Position numbers and translations under genes: made by a program. Of a stretch of 64,000 bases of DNA, positions 45,019 to 53,155 are shown piece after piece (the first letter of the stretch is position 1; every line of letters starts with the position of its first letter). Location: positions 25,229,308 through 25,293,307 of the forward strand of contig CM068841.1 in NCBI GenBank assembly GCA_028554795.2, read 5' to 3'. The notes beneath the pieces were generated by a model, which did not search any database, had not been told where the DNA came from, and saw nothing but the letters and a program-made list of their open reading frames with translations. Origin of the DNA: Sinohyriopsis cumingii (Eukaryota > Mollusca > Bivalvia > Unionida > Unionidae).

Positions 45019-45224
45019 GTGCGTGGAAACGCTATGCGTGAGCGATGCTAGCATCGCCAAAAACTCTTTGAGTTTCACACACTGAAAGTGTCTCACGCTT
45101 TGTACATTTTCACGGTAAAAAAAAATAATACATTTTTTTTTTGCGCGAGCGATGCTAGCATCGCCAGAGAAACGCTAGCGTTTCCAATTTCAGAGTGTGA
45201 AACTCAAAGAGTTTTGGAAATGTT
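45019..45224. repeat. Palindrome-rich non-coding stretch
   Basis: It contains GCGATGCTAGCATCGC, a perfect 16-base palindrome, at 45042-45057 and 45149-45164. AAACTCTTTGAGTTT lies at 45061-45075, GAAACGCTAGCGTTTC at 45169-45184, and GAAACTCAAAGAGTTTT near 45199-45215. The stretch separates the left (mostly plus-strand) genes from the right minus-strand virion gene block. Confidence 0.85.
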
Positions 45225-45509
45225 TTACATTTTCAGGATTAACTCGAGCGCGGGTGCATCAATACAACAATGAGAATAGTTCATAATCTGTTCTCGTTGA
45301 CACCAAGCTGTGATCATATGATTTTGCTGTAACTGCGTCAATTGTGACGGAGTTAACAAGAAGTCTTCGTCGCCGTACACGTCAACGATTATTCGAACGG
45401 GGAAATACTGTCCCGAGAAACTCTTTGAGTTTCCAAATGCGGTTTTTATTGCCTCGTGAAGAATTTGCTTATCATGAATATGAACTCGTGCGTGAATGTA
45501 TTCACACAT
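45225..45509 (-). CDS. Small unrecognised protein
   Basis: From the ATG at 45509 the product has about 94 residues: MCEYIHARVHIHDKQIL, an in-frame palindrome-encoded GNSKSFSG, then a hydrophobic beta-like YFPVRIIVDVYGDEDFLL and a Gln-rich LTQLQQNHMITAWCQREQI. The open frame extends upstream through palindromic repeats to 45608 without an ATG. Composition looks coding, but there is no family match. It lies beyond the fibre-like gene, on the same strand. Confidence 0.45.
   Translation of the reverse strand: MCEYIHARVHIHDKQILHEAIKTAFGNSKSFSGQYFPVRIIVDVYGDEDFLLTPSQLTQLQQNHMITAWCQREQIMNYSHCCIDAPALELILKM
45417..45433. repeat. Palindrome in the small unrecognised gene
   Basis: GAAACTCTTTGAGTTTC, in frame with the gene, encodes part of GNSKSFSG. 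Confidence 0.8.
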
Positions 45510-45540
45510 TATACACAACTGTTTTTTTTTAAATGCGTGA

Positions 45541-45628
45541 GCGATGCTAGCATCGCCAGAGAAACTCTTCGAGGAGAAACTCTTTGAGTTTCCAACGATG
45601 ATAACCACCTGGCGATGCTAGCATCGCC
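45541..45628. repeat. Palindrome cluster between genes
   Basis: GCGATGCTAGCATCGC lies at 45541-45556 and 45612-45627. Between them are GAAACTCTTCGAGGAG and GAAACTCTTTGAGTTTC (45576-45592). The cluster sits just beyond the end of the fibre-like gene. Confidence 0.85.
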
Positions 45629-45640
45629 CAGTAGAGCATT

Positions 45641-47071
45641 TTAGGATTTCACCAGTAAGTTCACGGAGACAGTCTCGCCACGCAGGTCCAACAAATTTCC
45701 CCGTTGGTCGGTGAGTTTGAAATTTATCGTTGACAACCACGGATTATTACACCGTAGATAGACGGGATTGATTGGTTCTTGCACAATCAGAAAACCAGGG
45801 GGGTCTTTTGGTGTGAACGTGTACAGGATAAACCCCTGCGTCGCCGTAGTATTATCTGATGCGGTGTAGCTACCGTCGATGACGTCACATACAAGATTGA
45901 CCGCGATAACATCTGTGATCGAAACGATCCCGGGTGAGATGTGTCTGCCATCGGCGGATGTACTGTTGTCGTGCTTGAGAATAACAGGTTGTGGTTTTGT
46001 TCGCGTGTACGCGGCAAGAATATCTTCGAAAGATTTCGCGACAAGATCAGAGACCGATTTTCTCAGCGTGTGCGCGTTATATCCAGGAAGTGTAAATTCT
46101 GAAATCTTCTCCACGGGAATACCAAATTGGGATGCAAAATTCGATCTTTTTTCGTTTCCGTAATCGCCCTTGAGATTCAGTAGATTCTGAATTATTTTTT
46201 GATTTATAATTTCCATCGCGGATGCGAGTTTGTTTAGTTTTTCTATGGCTGTGATAATTTTATCGCGTGAACTGCTTGCAGTTCCAGGACTTGTTAAATC
46301 AGAAATATAATCTTGAAAATATACTCGCAACAGTTCTAGCTGTTGGTCATGCGCTTGTTTGATCGGATTAAAAAAATGAGCTTCTATATCTTCTGGCTGG
46401 TATTGACGGTATTCCCCGTTCGTGAAAGCTGCCTCTATTATATCTACGGGAATTCCAGGTGATGTTGAAAACCAGGCTTCTCCGGATATTAATTTATCTG
46501 CAAATAATAAATAATCCCCGACGAGGTCGTGTGGGTCTTGCTTAACGGTCTCGAAATCTGATTTTTGGGGTGGTGGTGGGCCCGGTTCAGGTTCGGGTCG
46601 TTTTTGTGGCCATCCTAATACTGTTCGAAGAGAGCTGCTATAAATATCCACGGCGTATCCCGGTGTTGAGATTTCAATGACCGCAGACAGCGTTGGTTCG
46701 TGCGCGGTCACAGATATTTTGGCTTCCTTGCCGGTGATTCGTTTTATTTGGCGTTGTATCTCATTGTTGATTTCTTCGATCTGATAACTCCCAGTGGGTA
46801 GCGTAATTGTATCCCATTCAAGTTCACGTTGTGGGTCCGCGCTGGGTCTCCCGAACACTAACGAATTATTCGGCTGCAGATCACCAAATGATGCCGACCT
46901 GATATTGGGCCAGCTGTGATACACACTGAGCTTTGCCAACGCGATTTCGTTCACCCGAATTGGAGTTCGAAAATTAATACCAAATTGGGGGTTAGTCGAG
47001 GACACTGAGATCATTGTGGTCCTTACCGGTGTTGTGTTTGTGACTATTTGTTGAAGAAGTTCCGCTGACAT
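45641..47071 (-). CDS. Polinton-conserved virion protein (fibre/minor capsid-like)
   Basis: The 476-residue protein has an N-terminal part (INFRTPIRVNEIALAKLSVYHSW, then TITLPTGSYQIEEINNEI) and a C-terminal part (NLVCDVIDGSYTASDN, then FLIVQEPINPVYLRCNN, then DLRGETVSVNLLV). I associate this pattern with a virion protein widespread in animal Polintons and adintoviruses. A Pro/Glu-rich linker (RPEPEPGPPPPQK) follows the first domain. Beta-rich ends with a helical middle suggest a spike or minor capsid protein; the exact role is not known to me. It is the last gene of the minus-strand virion block. Confidence 0.65.
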   Translation of the reverse strand: MSAELLQQIVTNTTPVRTTMISVSSTNPQFGINFRTPIRVNEIALAKLSVYHSWPNIRSASFGDLQPNNSLVFGRPSADPQRELEWDTITLPTGSYQIEEINNEIQRQIKRITGKEAKISVTAHEPTLSAVIEISTPGYAVDIYSSSLRTVLGWPQKRPEPEPGPPPPQKSDFETVKQDPHDLVGDYLLFADKLISGEAWFSTSPGIPVDIIEAAFTNGEYRQYQPEDIEAHFFNPIKQAHDQQLELLRVYFQDYISDLTSPGTASSSRDKIITAIEKLNKLASAMEIINQKIIQNLLNLKGDYGNEKRSNFASQFGIPVEKISEFTLPGYNAHTLRKSVSDLVAKSFEDILAAYTRTKPQPVILKHDNSTSADGRHISPGIVSITDVIAVNLVCDVIDGSYTASDNTTATQGFILYTFTPKDPPGFLIVQEPINPVYLRCNNPWLSTINFKLTDQRGNLLDLRGETVSVNLLVKS

Positions 47072-47082
47072 TATTTATTTGT

Positions 47083-47538
47083 TTAGTTTTTCAAATAGTC
47101 ATTGTACGCATCTGACATTAGTTTGAATTCAGAATCTGATATCAACGCGGCGTCGCTGGATTGCGCGTCTAACGATGATGATATCAGCGATGATAATTTC
47201 TGATATGCGGTCGTGGCTGTATTTAATTTTGTCGTGTAATCGTGTAATTTTGTGTTAGCACACGAGGATATTTTTTTTGCTATGATGCCGAAAACTCCTG
47301 CCGTGGTTGTGGTCGCACAAACAGAGATCGTGGCAGCGACTACTGCTGTTACCGGAGTGACCGCTGATAGTATTACTCCCGCGGATGCAACAACGGCGGA
47401 TACTGAATAAACCATAACGTCTAACACTGTTATGCGTCTGCGGTATTTTTTTACTTTTTGGGACGTCGCGTCGATGACAGTTTTTAACTCAGATTGCCAC
47501 TCACGGACTTGATTGTATCTATACGCGGATGCTTCCAT
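47083..47538 (-). CDS. Two-helix membrane protein of the virion block
   Basis: From the ATG at 47538 the product has about 151 residues. The longer open frame overlaps the upstream gene but has no ATG before this one. A basic helix (TSQKVKKYRRRI) precedes two adjacent hydrophobic segments (VLDVMVYSVSAVVASAGVIL and VTAVVAATISVCATTTTAGV). A helical tail ends LISDSEFKLMSDAYNDYLKN. Proteins of this shape recur in animal Polintons and resemble SLATT-type membrane proteins in topology. A virion-membrane or entry role is inferred. Confidence 0.65.
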   Translation of the reverse strand: MEASAYRYNQVREWQSELKTVIDATSQKVKKYRRRITVLDVMVYSVSAVVASAGVILSAVTPVTAVVAATISVCATTTTAGVFGIIAKKISSCANTKLHDYTTKLNTATTAYQKLSSLISSSLDAQSSDAALISDSEFKLMSDAYNDYLKN

Positions 47539-47560
47539 TATTACTTTACCCGGTGACCAA

Positions 47561-48523
47561 TTAAGGTGTTTCGGCGACAAATTCCAGACAATACCAGTAA
47601 TTGACTGTGGCTAATCCTTCCGGATTTTCGGCTTCCAGCGTAAAAGTTTCTTCGGTTCTTTTGTTTATCACCACAGACGCAACTCGGGAAAACTTACTAG
47701 TTAAATCATGTCTGGTAGATATCTTAAATTCTACAGCAGAGAGTACTGTCAGTCTGTATATTCCAGTAACATCTGCAGTATGTGTAATAGTCTTGTTTTG
47801 TTGTGACCATGTTTCCCTTCCTGATTTTATCGTACACACAAGGTTTTTTGGGGTTACTCCGGCAGGAATTTTAATTAAATTAAATTTTTCCATTATCTGC
47901 GGAATTCCATTTACTACGTTATCTAATGTTTCCTTAATTTCGGTGAGTTTCATACTGACGGCATTAGGTTTCCCGAAGAACTCATCTACGGTGTTAAGAA
48001 CGTTTCTGCGAAGTCTTCCAAACTGGGTCACATGAACATCATACTCAGCTCGTAACGTGGATAATTTGGTATCTATGACGCTGTCGGCTGTGTCCACATA
48101 CTGTTTGTTTGCTGCATCGTCGTTCGAGGATGGATCTCTGAGTACGGTTATTTTGTTTCCATTCATGCTGAGTTCTCCTGTCATCGTGTCACCGTCTTTT
48201 TTCACGCACTTGTCAACACCTTTATCAATACTGTCTTTGATGCTTGCGATTGATATATTCGAGTCCTTGATCCGGCCGCCATCACTAAATGCAACGAAGT
48301 TATCCTTGGTAGCTCCAAGAACTCTGCGAATTATATCATTCCACTTAATGTTGCTCGTTCTTAGTTTTCCTTGCCTGTCTTGGAAAATAGCAACTTCATC
48401 TGGGTCAACTCCAGCTATATTCAAAAGATTATCGACTTCATCTCGGGTCGCATATTTTGAGAGATCAACATCCGTGCTTGGTTTGACTTTTCTTGTGAAA
48501 GGTCTTCCGTAAATATCTACCAT
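47561..48523 (-). CDS. Phage tail-fibre-like protein
   Basis: The 320-residue product has a central segment CVKKDGDTMTGELSMNGNKI followed by DAANKQYVD. This is the repeat typical of bacteriophage tail-fibre shafts (DGDTMTG...DAxNKxYVD), which trimerise as intertwined beta-helices. N-terminal residues (RPFTRKVKPSTDVDLSKYATRDEVD) resemble phage fibre attachment regions. The C-terminal 100 residues are beta-rich (DVTGIYRLTVLSAVEFKIST), as a receptor-binding tip would be. It stands in the virion gene block. A role in host attachment is inferred; phage-like fibres in an animal element suggest ancient or lateral sharing. Confidence 0.75.
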   Translation of the reverse strand: MVDIYGRPFTRKVKPSTDVDLSKYATRDEVDNLLNIAGVDPDEVAIFQDRQGKLRTSNIKWNDIIRRVLGATKDNFVAFSDGGRIKDSNISIASIKDSIDKGVDKCVKKDGDTMTGELSMNGNKITVLRDPSSNDDAANKQYVDTADSVIDTKLSTLRAEYDVHVTQFGRLRRNVLNTVDEFFGKPNAVSMKLTEIKETLDNVVNGIPQIMEKFNLIKIPAGVTPKNLVCTIKSGRETWSQQNKTITHTADVTGIYRLTVLSAVEFKISTRHDLTSKFSRVASVVINKRTEETFTLEAENPEGLATVNYWYCLEFVAETP

Positions 48524-48554
48524 TATTTGTTATTGCTGTTTTTCAAATGCGAGC

Positions 48555-48577
48555 ATGAAAATGCTAAGCATTTCTCG
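48555..48577. repeat. Palindrome between fibre and protease genes
   Basis: GAAAATGCTAAGCATTTC, a dyad of the same size class as those at 43.4-45.6 kb, lies in the short non-coding stretch after the protease gene. Confidence 0.7.
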
Positions 48578-48704
48578 ATGCGGTATATTCATACACTACT
48601 TTATGAGGAGGAGTTGCTGGATTTCTTGAGATTGCATCAAGAACATTTAAAACCTCGTTCCCACAAATGGGCGGATCAACTAATGTTTGTGTTGGTAGCG
48701 TCGA

Positions 48705-49043
48705 CTACCACACTGGAACATTATAAAATCTGCTGTTGAGAGTGCGAGGCACTCCGCGGACATACCTGAGAAACTCAACTGGCGGTGCTAGCCCGTACGA
48801 ATCAAAATAGATAATTCCACGTGGATCGATCGCGTAAGCAACCCAGTGAGTTCCAGGACCGTCTTTGTTGTCGAGATTGATAATGCCAGTTTCTGGATTA
48901 TTTGGTCGTTGCGGTAATTGATCTCGCATAAATACTCCTCTGAAATGTTTTATACGCAATTTTTTAACAGCATCTAATAAATCAAAATTGCTCATTGGAG
49001 ACTGCGTCTCACGAAGCGTTTTTAAACCCGTTTTGGGTACCAT
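48705..49043 (-). CDS. Adenain-like cysteine protease
   Basis: The ORF shows HFRGVFMRDQLPQ, then INLDNKDGPGTHWVAYAID with the family His, then IIYFDSYGLAPPVEFLRY with the family Asp. This matches the C5/C48-type maturation protease of adenoviruses and Polintons, which cleaves capsid precursors. The start at 49043 overlaps the previous gene by 22 bases. An internal ATG at 48995 would remove the overlap and fits the usual short N-terminus, so I prefer it. It is in the virion block between the fibre-like and pX-like genes. Confidence 0.85.
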   Translation of the reverse strand: MVPKTGLKTLRETQSPMSNFDLLDAVKKLRIKHFRGVFMRDQLPQRPNNPETGIINLDNKDGPGTHWVAYAIDPRGIIYFDSYGLAPPVEFLRYVRGVPRTLNSRFYNVPVW

Positions 49044-49477
49044 GATGCCGGAGTTCCTGGTAGTCTTAGCCCTGATCCGCGAGCGGATCTCCCCTTTTTT
49101 TTGTACCCGTGTCCGGTTGCTTTCTTTAGTGCCATTCCAGCTGCGGTTCCAACTGCACCTAACGCTGCAGCTTTTGCAACGGCGGGTGCTGCCGCGGCAA
49201 TCAACGCCGGTATTGCTGCGAGAAGAGGAAATATTCCACCGGTTTTGGTCATGTCCTTGATAGCTGCAGCAGAGAAATTAAGTCGGACACCGGTTTTTGC
49301 TGTTAGTGCCTTATTAAAATGTTTAATCTGAGTATTAGTCAACGACAATTTGTTTGGACCACCAACAAGTTGATCTCGTTTTAGTGTTATTGATGTCCCG
49401 CACGTGCTTGCGTTCTTCGATTGCAATTTCTTTGTCTGACCGGAAGTCAAGGTGACATTAACGTAACTGTATGACAT
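49022..49477 (-). CDS. pX-like minor virion protein
   Basis: The 151-residue product opens with beta-like NVTLTSGQTKKLQSK, then LSLTNTQIKHFNKALTAKTGVRLNFS, then KTGGIFPLLAAIPALIAAAAPAVAKAA, a long Ala-rich hydrophobic stretch. A basic, Gly/Lys-rich tail (ATGHGYKKKGRSARGSG) follows. This pattern is common in Polintons and in adenovirus-related elements. It resembles membrane-active or core proteins that are cleaved by the neighbouring protease; the GSG-type tail sites are candidates for cleavage. The exact role is inferred. Confidence 0.65.
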   Translation of the reverse strand: MSYSYVNVTLTSGQTKKLQSKNASTCGTSITLKRDQLVGGPNKLSLTNTQIKHFNKALTAKTGVRLNFSAAAIKDMTKTGGIFPLLAAIPALIAAAAPAVAKAAALGAVGTAAGMALKKATGHGYKKKGRSARGSGLRLPGTPASWYPKRV

Positions 49478-49522
49478 TATATTTCAGAAACTAATCTAAT
49501 TGTTACATGTTTTTGGAAAACA

Positions 49523-50905
49523 TCACATGTTTTCTACGGGAGCGTCAATAACTCTCATTCGTCCGCCAACACCTTCAAGCAGCATTGCTTTATCGGAGAG
49601 TATAACCGCGACAGCTCTAAAACCACCAGCGGGAAACTCACCTACATGAGCTTTGAAGTGTATATCAACGACAGATTGTTTGGTTAGATCCAAATGTTCC
49701 AGCGAAAAGTAATAAATCGGATACAACGTTGTGAAATCCAACTGTGATATCTGCAAGCCGGTATCAATATTTTGATCACGTCCCATAAATGTCATCAAAC
49801 GATGATACGCACGTGCAACTTGATTATTTTCAAAATCTATCGTTATATCCTCGGATGGTTCTTGATGCCCGTTTATTCGCAGCGAAACTTCAGAGACAGC
49901 AAGTTTGTCAAATATCATATGCGATCGTGTTTGACTATTTACTCTTGCGTTAGTCTGGAGTGCCACGAAAATATGTCGTGGTGCTGACACCCCCTGCTGT
50001 GATGCTATGTGCCACGTGAATTGCCCAGCACCGGCACCCTGAATGGAATCTGTAGATGTTGTCAACCATGATATCAATGATTTACCACCTGTGTCCATGA
50101 AAGAGAGTAACCGTTGCTCTTCAGTGATTGATGGGGACATCACTGGCATCCACAACGCAAGCTTGAATAATATTACTTTACCGGCAGCGACACCAGCATC
50201 ATCGTCTCGCCAGATAGCGTCAACGTCATCACTTTTTCGGTTAAGTACAACTGTATGATTGGCTCCAAAAATAACCCTTCTGACATGTCTGCAAAATCCA
50301 AAGATGTGAGACAGTGGAATTGCGCATGAAAATCTCCTACGGTCACCTGATAACATTAATTTACGCGTAGCAAAACCTAAATTGTACTCTGGACTAGGCC
50401 TTAATATTGAAAATGCAGCACCTGGCCTGGCCGCAAATCCAGCCGGTTGCGGGTCTACAGCAGTGCCTTGTGCTGTTTGTACTTGAATAGTAGATCTGTG
50501 TTCAGGATGATCAGAATTATCCTTAGCGAACATCATAGTCGGACCAGCTGATCTAGTGTAATCATCTGAGTATCTCGCTAATCCCAGGATTGTTGTAGCA
50601 ACGTCAACATTATCCTGAATTATTTCAATTTCTCTTCCGTCAATGCTGTATGAAGCACTTTTGAACAGCGCCATGATACCGTTGTTAACAAAACCAACTC
50701 GAACATTAGCTCCGTATGCTGTATTAGCGGCAACATCTGTTACAAGTTCACCCGTGACTTCAAGAAATGCTTCAGCGGGCAGGAAATATCTACTTGTATC
50801 CTGGACTCGTAATTCAATTCGTCCGCGTTGATTAGGTACTGTTGCCTCATAAGAATAATACTGATAATCGCGCACGGACTCATCTTTTAGTGTTGGTGCA
50901 TCCAT
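49523..50905 (-). CDS. Major capsid protein (double jelly-roll, hexon-like)
   Basis: The 460-residue product has VGFVNNGIMALFKSASYSIDGREIE near residues 70-93. It continues with AIPLSHIFGFCRHVRRVIFGANHTVVLNR in mid-protein. Late segments include ISQLDFTTLYPIYYFSLEHL and VVDIHFKAHVGEFPAGGFRAVAVILSD. I associate this order with the capsid protein of animal Polintons and adintoviruses, which builds an icosahedral shell. It is mostly beta-strand in composition. It lies upstream of the pX-like and protease genes and downstream of the pVI-like gene. Confidence 0.75.
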   Translation of the reverse strand: MDAPTLKDESVRDYQYYSYEATVPNQRGRIELRVQDTSRYFLPAEAFLEVTGELVTDVAANTAYGANVRVGFVNNGIMALFKSASYSIDGREIEIIQDNVDVATTILGLARYSDDYTRSAGPTMMFAKDNSDHPEHRSTIQVQTAQGTAVDPQPAGFAARPGAAFSILRPSPEYNLGFATRKLMLSGDRRRFSCAIPLSHIFGFCRHVRRVIFGANHTVVLNRKSDDVDAIWRDDDAGVAAGKVILFKLALWMPVMSPSITEEQRLLSFMDTGGKSLISWLTTSTDSIQGAGAGQFTWHIASQQGVSAPRHIFVALQTNARVNSQTRSHMIFDKLAVSEVSLRINGHQEPSEDITIDFENNQVARAYHRLMTFMGRDQNIDTGLQISQLDFTTLYPIYYFSLEHLDLTKQSVVDIHFKAHVGEFPAGGFRAVAVILSDKAMLLEGVGGRMRVIDAPVENM

Positions 50906-50949
50906 GTCGAACGCTGGATCAGATATAGGTTTAAACGTTTTATATAAAA

Positions 50950-51402
50950 TTATCGTCTTCTAAAACGAAATCCGCTTCCTGATATCAGGCTTGTATTTAT
51001 TTGTTCGGGTGTTTGGGTTACAAGCTCTGCAAGTTTTTGATTGGCGGCCTGATTTATTACTTTACTGACGTCCGCTGGCATAAGTTCAGTACTGGCCAGT
51101 TTCACCGGTGGCGGTTTTTTTGATCTACGAGTTAACCGTAACAGTCTATCCTTGATTGACGCGAATGCTTTCCCGGCGAGATCACCAACAGATCCAAGGG
51201 CTTTATCCTTGACAACATCAATAGCTTTCATCGACAATTGTTTTGCAATTGGTAACACCTTAGGGGCTATTCTTGAAAACAAACCAGTAACTGTATCGCC
51301 GAGACCATCTCCGTAGGTTGCTCTGTAGACTGGTAATCGCGAGTTTACTACGCGGACTGGTAACACACTAGCGTGTCTAGGTTGAGAATTGTGCACGATC
51401 AT
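50950..51402 (-). CDS. pVI-like minor virion protein
   Basis: The 150-residue product has a short basic start, a GDGLGDTVTGLFSRIAPKVL amphipathic region, two further helices, and an Arg-rich end GSGFRFRRR. The layout recalls adenovirus pVI: an amphipathic, membrane-lytic helix near the N-terminus and a cleavable C-terminal tail. Similarity is by pattern only. It stands between the capsid gene and the 428-residue gene on the same strand. Confidence 0.55.
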   Translation of the reverse strand: MIVHNSQPRHASVLPVRVVNSRLPVYRATYGDGLGDTVTGLFSRIAPKVLPIAKQLSMKAIDVVKDKALGSVGDLAGKAFASIKDRLLRLTRRSKKPPPVKLASTELMPADVSKVINQAANQKLAELVTQTPEQINTSLISGSGFRFRRR

Positions 51403-51435
51403 TTTATTTAATTATTGTTTCTCTAACTAAATTCA

Positions 51436-52722
51436 CTAGTCGCTGTGGTAACCATCCGTGAGTTCATCAATGAGCCCCCGGTATGTACTTATATCCATGA
51501 TGCCACGCTGAAATAGTCGTTGACAGATATCTGCGGCTTCGTTTATTATTTCCGGAGAGTTGTTTCCGGCACGTCTTCCTCCGATGAGAGCTTCTAGTCT
51601 GGACACATCGTTGACGACGCTATCAGGACAGATGTGGTCGTATCCGCTACCTGTTTTCTCTTTTTCTTGTTGTTTTAATTCAGCAATTTTTTTGTCTATT
51701 GCGTTAATTTCTTCTTCCTTTTTGTTGTATTGTTTAACTGCGGCTTTGTATGCATCCTTATTTTTCTTACTTCTTTGGTCAAGTTTCCATTTTTCTTCTA
51801 CATTTTTGTAAAGATCGGATAGCTCCGCCGATAGTTTATATTTTTTTACGAGTAATTTTCCTATTTGTTCGGGCAGCGAAGTGGGCAACGGAATGGACGA
51901 CAAAACAGGAGTAGTATAATCATCATCGTCATCGGGAGCACTAGCACCCACGGGTTCACGCGATAAAAATTCAGGCACTGGATCGGACAGTGTCATTTGC
52001 TGTTCTAGAGCTTGTGTTTTCTTCGCCGGTATTTTTGCCTGCTTTTTCATTTCCCTTTTCTGCATTTTTGCCTGCTTTTCCTTTTCCTTTGCCTCCTTTT
52101 GTTGGTCTCTTAGTTCCTTATTAACCCCAATTACGCCAGTTTTTATAAAATTATAGGTATCATCAATGTTAGATATCCGAGAAATGCCTCGGTTTACTTT
52201 ATAAACATAATCCCGCCACTCACCCTGAGTCATACCCGAGCCAGCTCCTGGTTTTAGAAAATCTTGCCGGTTAGGATAATTTAAGACAATCCAAGCAGAA
52301 AACTCCCTAAGCTCATCTATGTTAGTAAGCGGAATATTTTTTATTTCAGTAATACCATCTTCGGTAAATTTATTAATAAATGTTTCCTTAGCAACTGTCA
52401 CTACTCCGGCGGCACCTGGATCAGCTGCGGCACCTGCATCTGCCTGTTGCTGTTTAAGTTCTTCTATTGCTTGAAGTAGCCCTCGTTTTGATTTGGTAGG
52501 GTCAGCAGGATCAGGTTTTCCTACAATTGCAGTTTTAACTTCACCAGTAGCTGCTGTAATAGGCTTAAATAATTCCTCCGCAGATGTTGCAAACTGAACT
52601 CGCGCTTCTTGTCTTGCTTTTAATTTTTCTTTGACGGAATCACGAACCGGAAGAAATTTTTTAATCGCGGCTAGTCGTTGTCGTGCCAATCTAGTTGGAA
52701 GTGCTTCTCCGATATTTGCCAT
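51436..52722 (-). CDS. Long coiled-coil virion-type protein
   Basis: The 428-residue product is strongly helical, with charged coiled coils at about residues 205-235 (KEAKEKEKQAKMQKREMKK) and 315-360 (KQYNKKEEEINAIDKKIAEL). An Asp-rich linker (DDDDDYTTP) lies between them. An N-terminal basic helix and a C-terminal domain (SRLEALIGGRRAGNN...GIMDISTYRGLIDELTDGYHSD) frame it. Related long helical proteins sit at the start of the virion block in many animal Polintons. It is the first gene of the rightmost minus-strand block and begins 27 bases from the right inverted repeat. A structural or scaffold role is inferred. Confidence 0.6.
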   Translation of the reverse strand: MANIGEALPTRLARQRLAAIKKFLPVRDSVKEKLKARQEARVQFATSAEELFKPITAATGEVKTAIVGKPDPADPTKSKRGLLQAIEELKQQQADAGAAADPGAAGVVTVAKETFINKFTEDGITEIKNIPLTNIDELREFSAWIVLNYPNRQDFLKPGAGSGMTQGEWRDYVYKVNRGISRISNIDDTYNFIKTGVIGVNKELRDQQKEAKEKEKQAKMQKREMKKQAKIPAKKTQALEQQMTLSDPVPEFLSREPVGASAPDDDDDYTTPVLSSIPLPTSLPEQIGKLLVKKYKLSAELSDLYKNVEEKWKLDQRSKKNKDAYKAAVKQYNKKEEEINAIDKKIAELKQQEKEKTGSGYDHICPDSVVNDVSRLEALIGGRRAGNNSPEIINEAADICQRLFQRGIMDISTYRGLIDELTDGYHSD

Positions 52723-52748
52723 TATTTATTTATCAATGATTTAATTCC

Positions 52749-53047
52749 GTTAACATGAAAATGTTTCCTTGGAAATCTTCGTCTTCCCAGAGCAGCAGGG
52801 GGGCGCAAACTACACCTGATTTTTCGATGATACCTCACCGTGGAAATTATGTCGGATACGAGTCGGATTTATTGAAGTAACTCGCGTTATATCAGCGGAA
52901 ATACAAAGCATTTTCAAGGACATTTTTTTTTGTCTCGTTTTCTGAATAAAAGTGTTATTTCATGGAAATAACGCTTCTATCGGGAATAGTTTCAGTGGAT
53001 GGGGTGTCTCAAAAAAGTAGCTTGTAGGATTCGCCCTCCCTGCTGCT
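52749..53047 (-). repeat. Right terminal inverted repeat of the Polinton-like element
   Basis: Reverse complement of 37667-37965; equal length and about one mismatch by eye. Followed by the second copy of the CCAAT target duplication at 53048-53052. Confidence 0.92.
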
Positions 53048-53052
53048 CCAAT

Positions 53053-53155
53053 AAATGAACTGAGTATGTTCTGTGGATCTTTTATCTCATTTGTACTTTT
53101 CGTATTTTAAATCGGGAGTGGGTTACAAATAAACGGGGATGTAGATTCAGAGGGA
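53053..53155. repeat. Right part of the repeat copy split by the Polinton-like element
   Basis: Sequence aaatgaactgag...gggttacaaataaacgggga resembles the right arm of the foldback at 37405-37521. It continues the left part at 37522-37661. Confidence 0.5.

Larger units (their letters stand above)
37667..53047. mobile_element. Polinton/adintovirus-like element, 15.4 kb, nearly whole
   Basis: Both ends are defined. They are 299-bp terminal inverted repeats starting AGCAGCAGGGAGGG and ending CCCTCCCTGCTGCT, flanked by the 5-bp direct repeat CCAAT (37662-37666 and 53048-53052). AG...CT termini and an integrase-type duplication fit Polintons. Contents: packaging ATPase, zinc-ribbon/PLA2, rve integrase, SF1 helicase with HNH, divergent polymerase, zinc protein, HNH endonuclease, fibre-like proteins, membrane protein, adenain-like protease, capsid and other virion-type proteins. 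The inverted repeats differ at about one position by eye, so insertion was recent. It looks nearly whole, with roughly three breaks. It inserted in a foldback-family repeat. Confidence 0.92.

Noticed and set aside
47601-48512. Plus-strand open frames of 144 and 151 residues
   Set aside because: They are antisense to the tail-fibre-like gene and show only its codon mirror.
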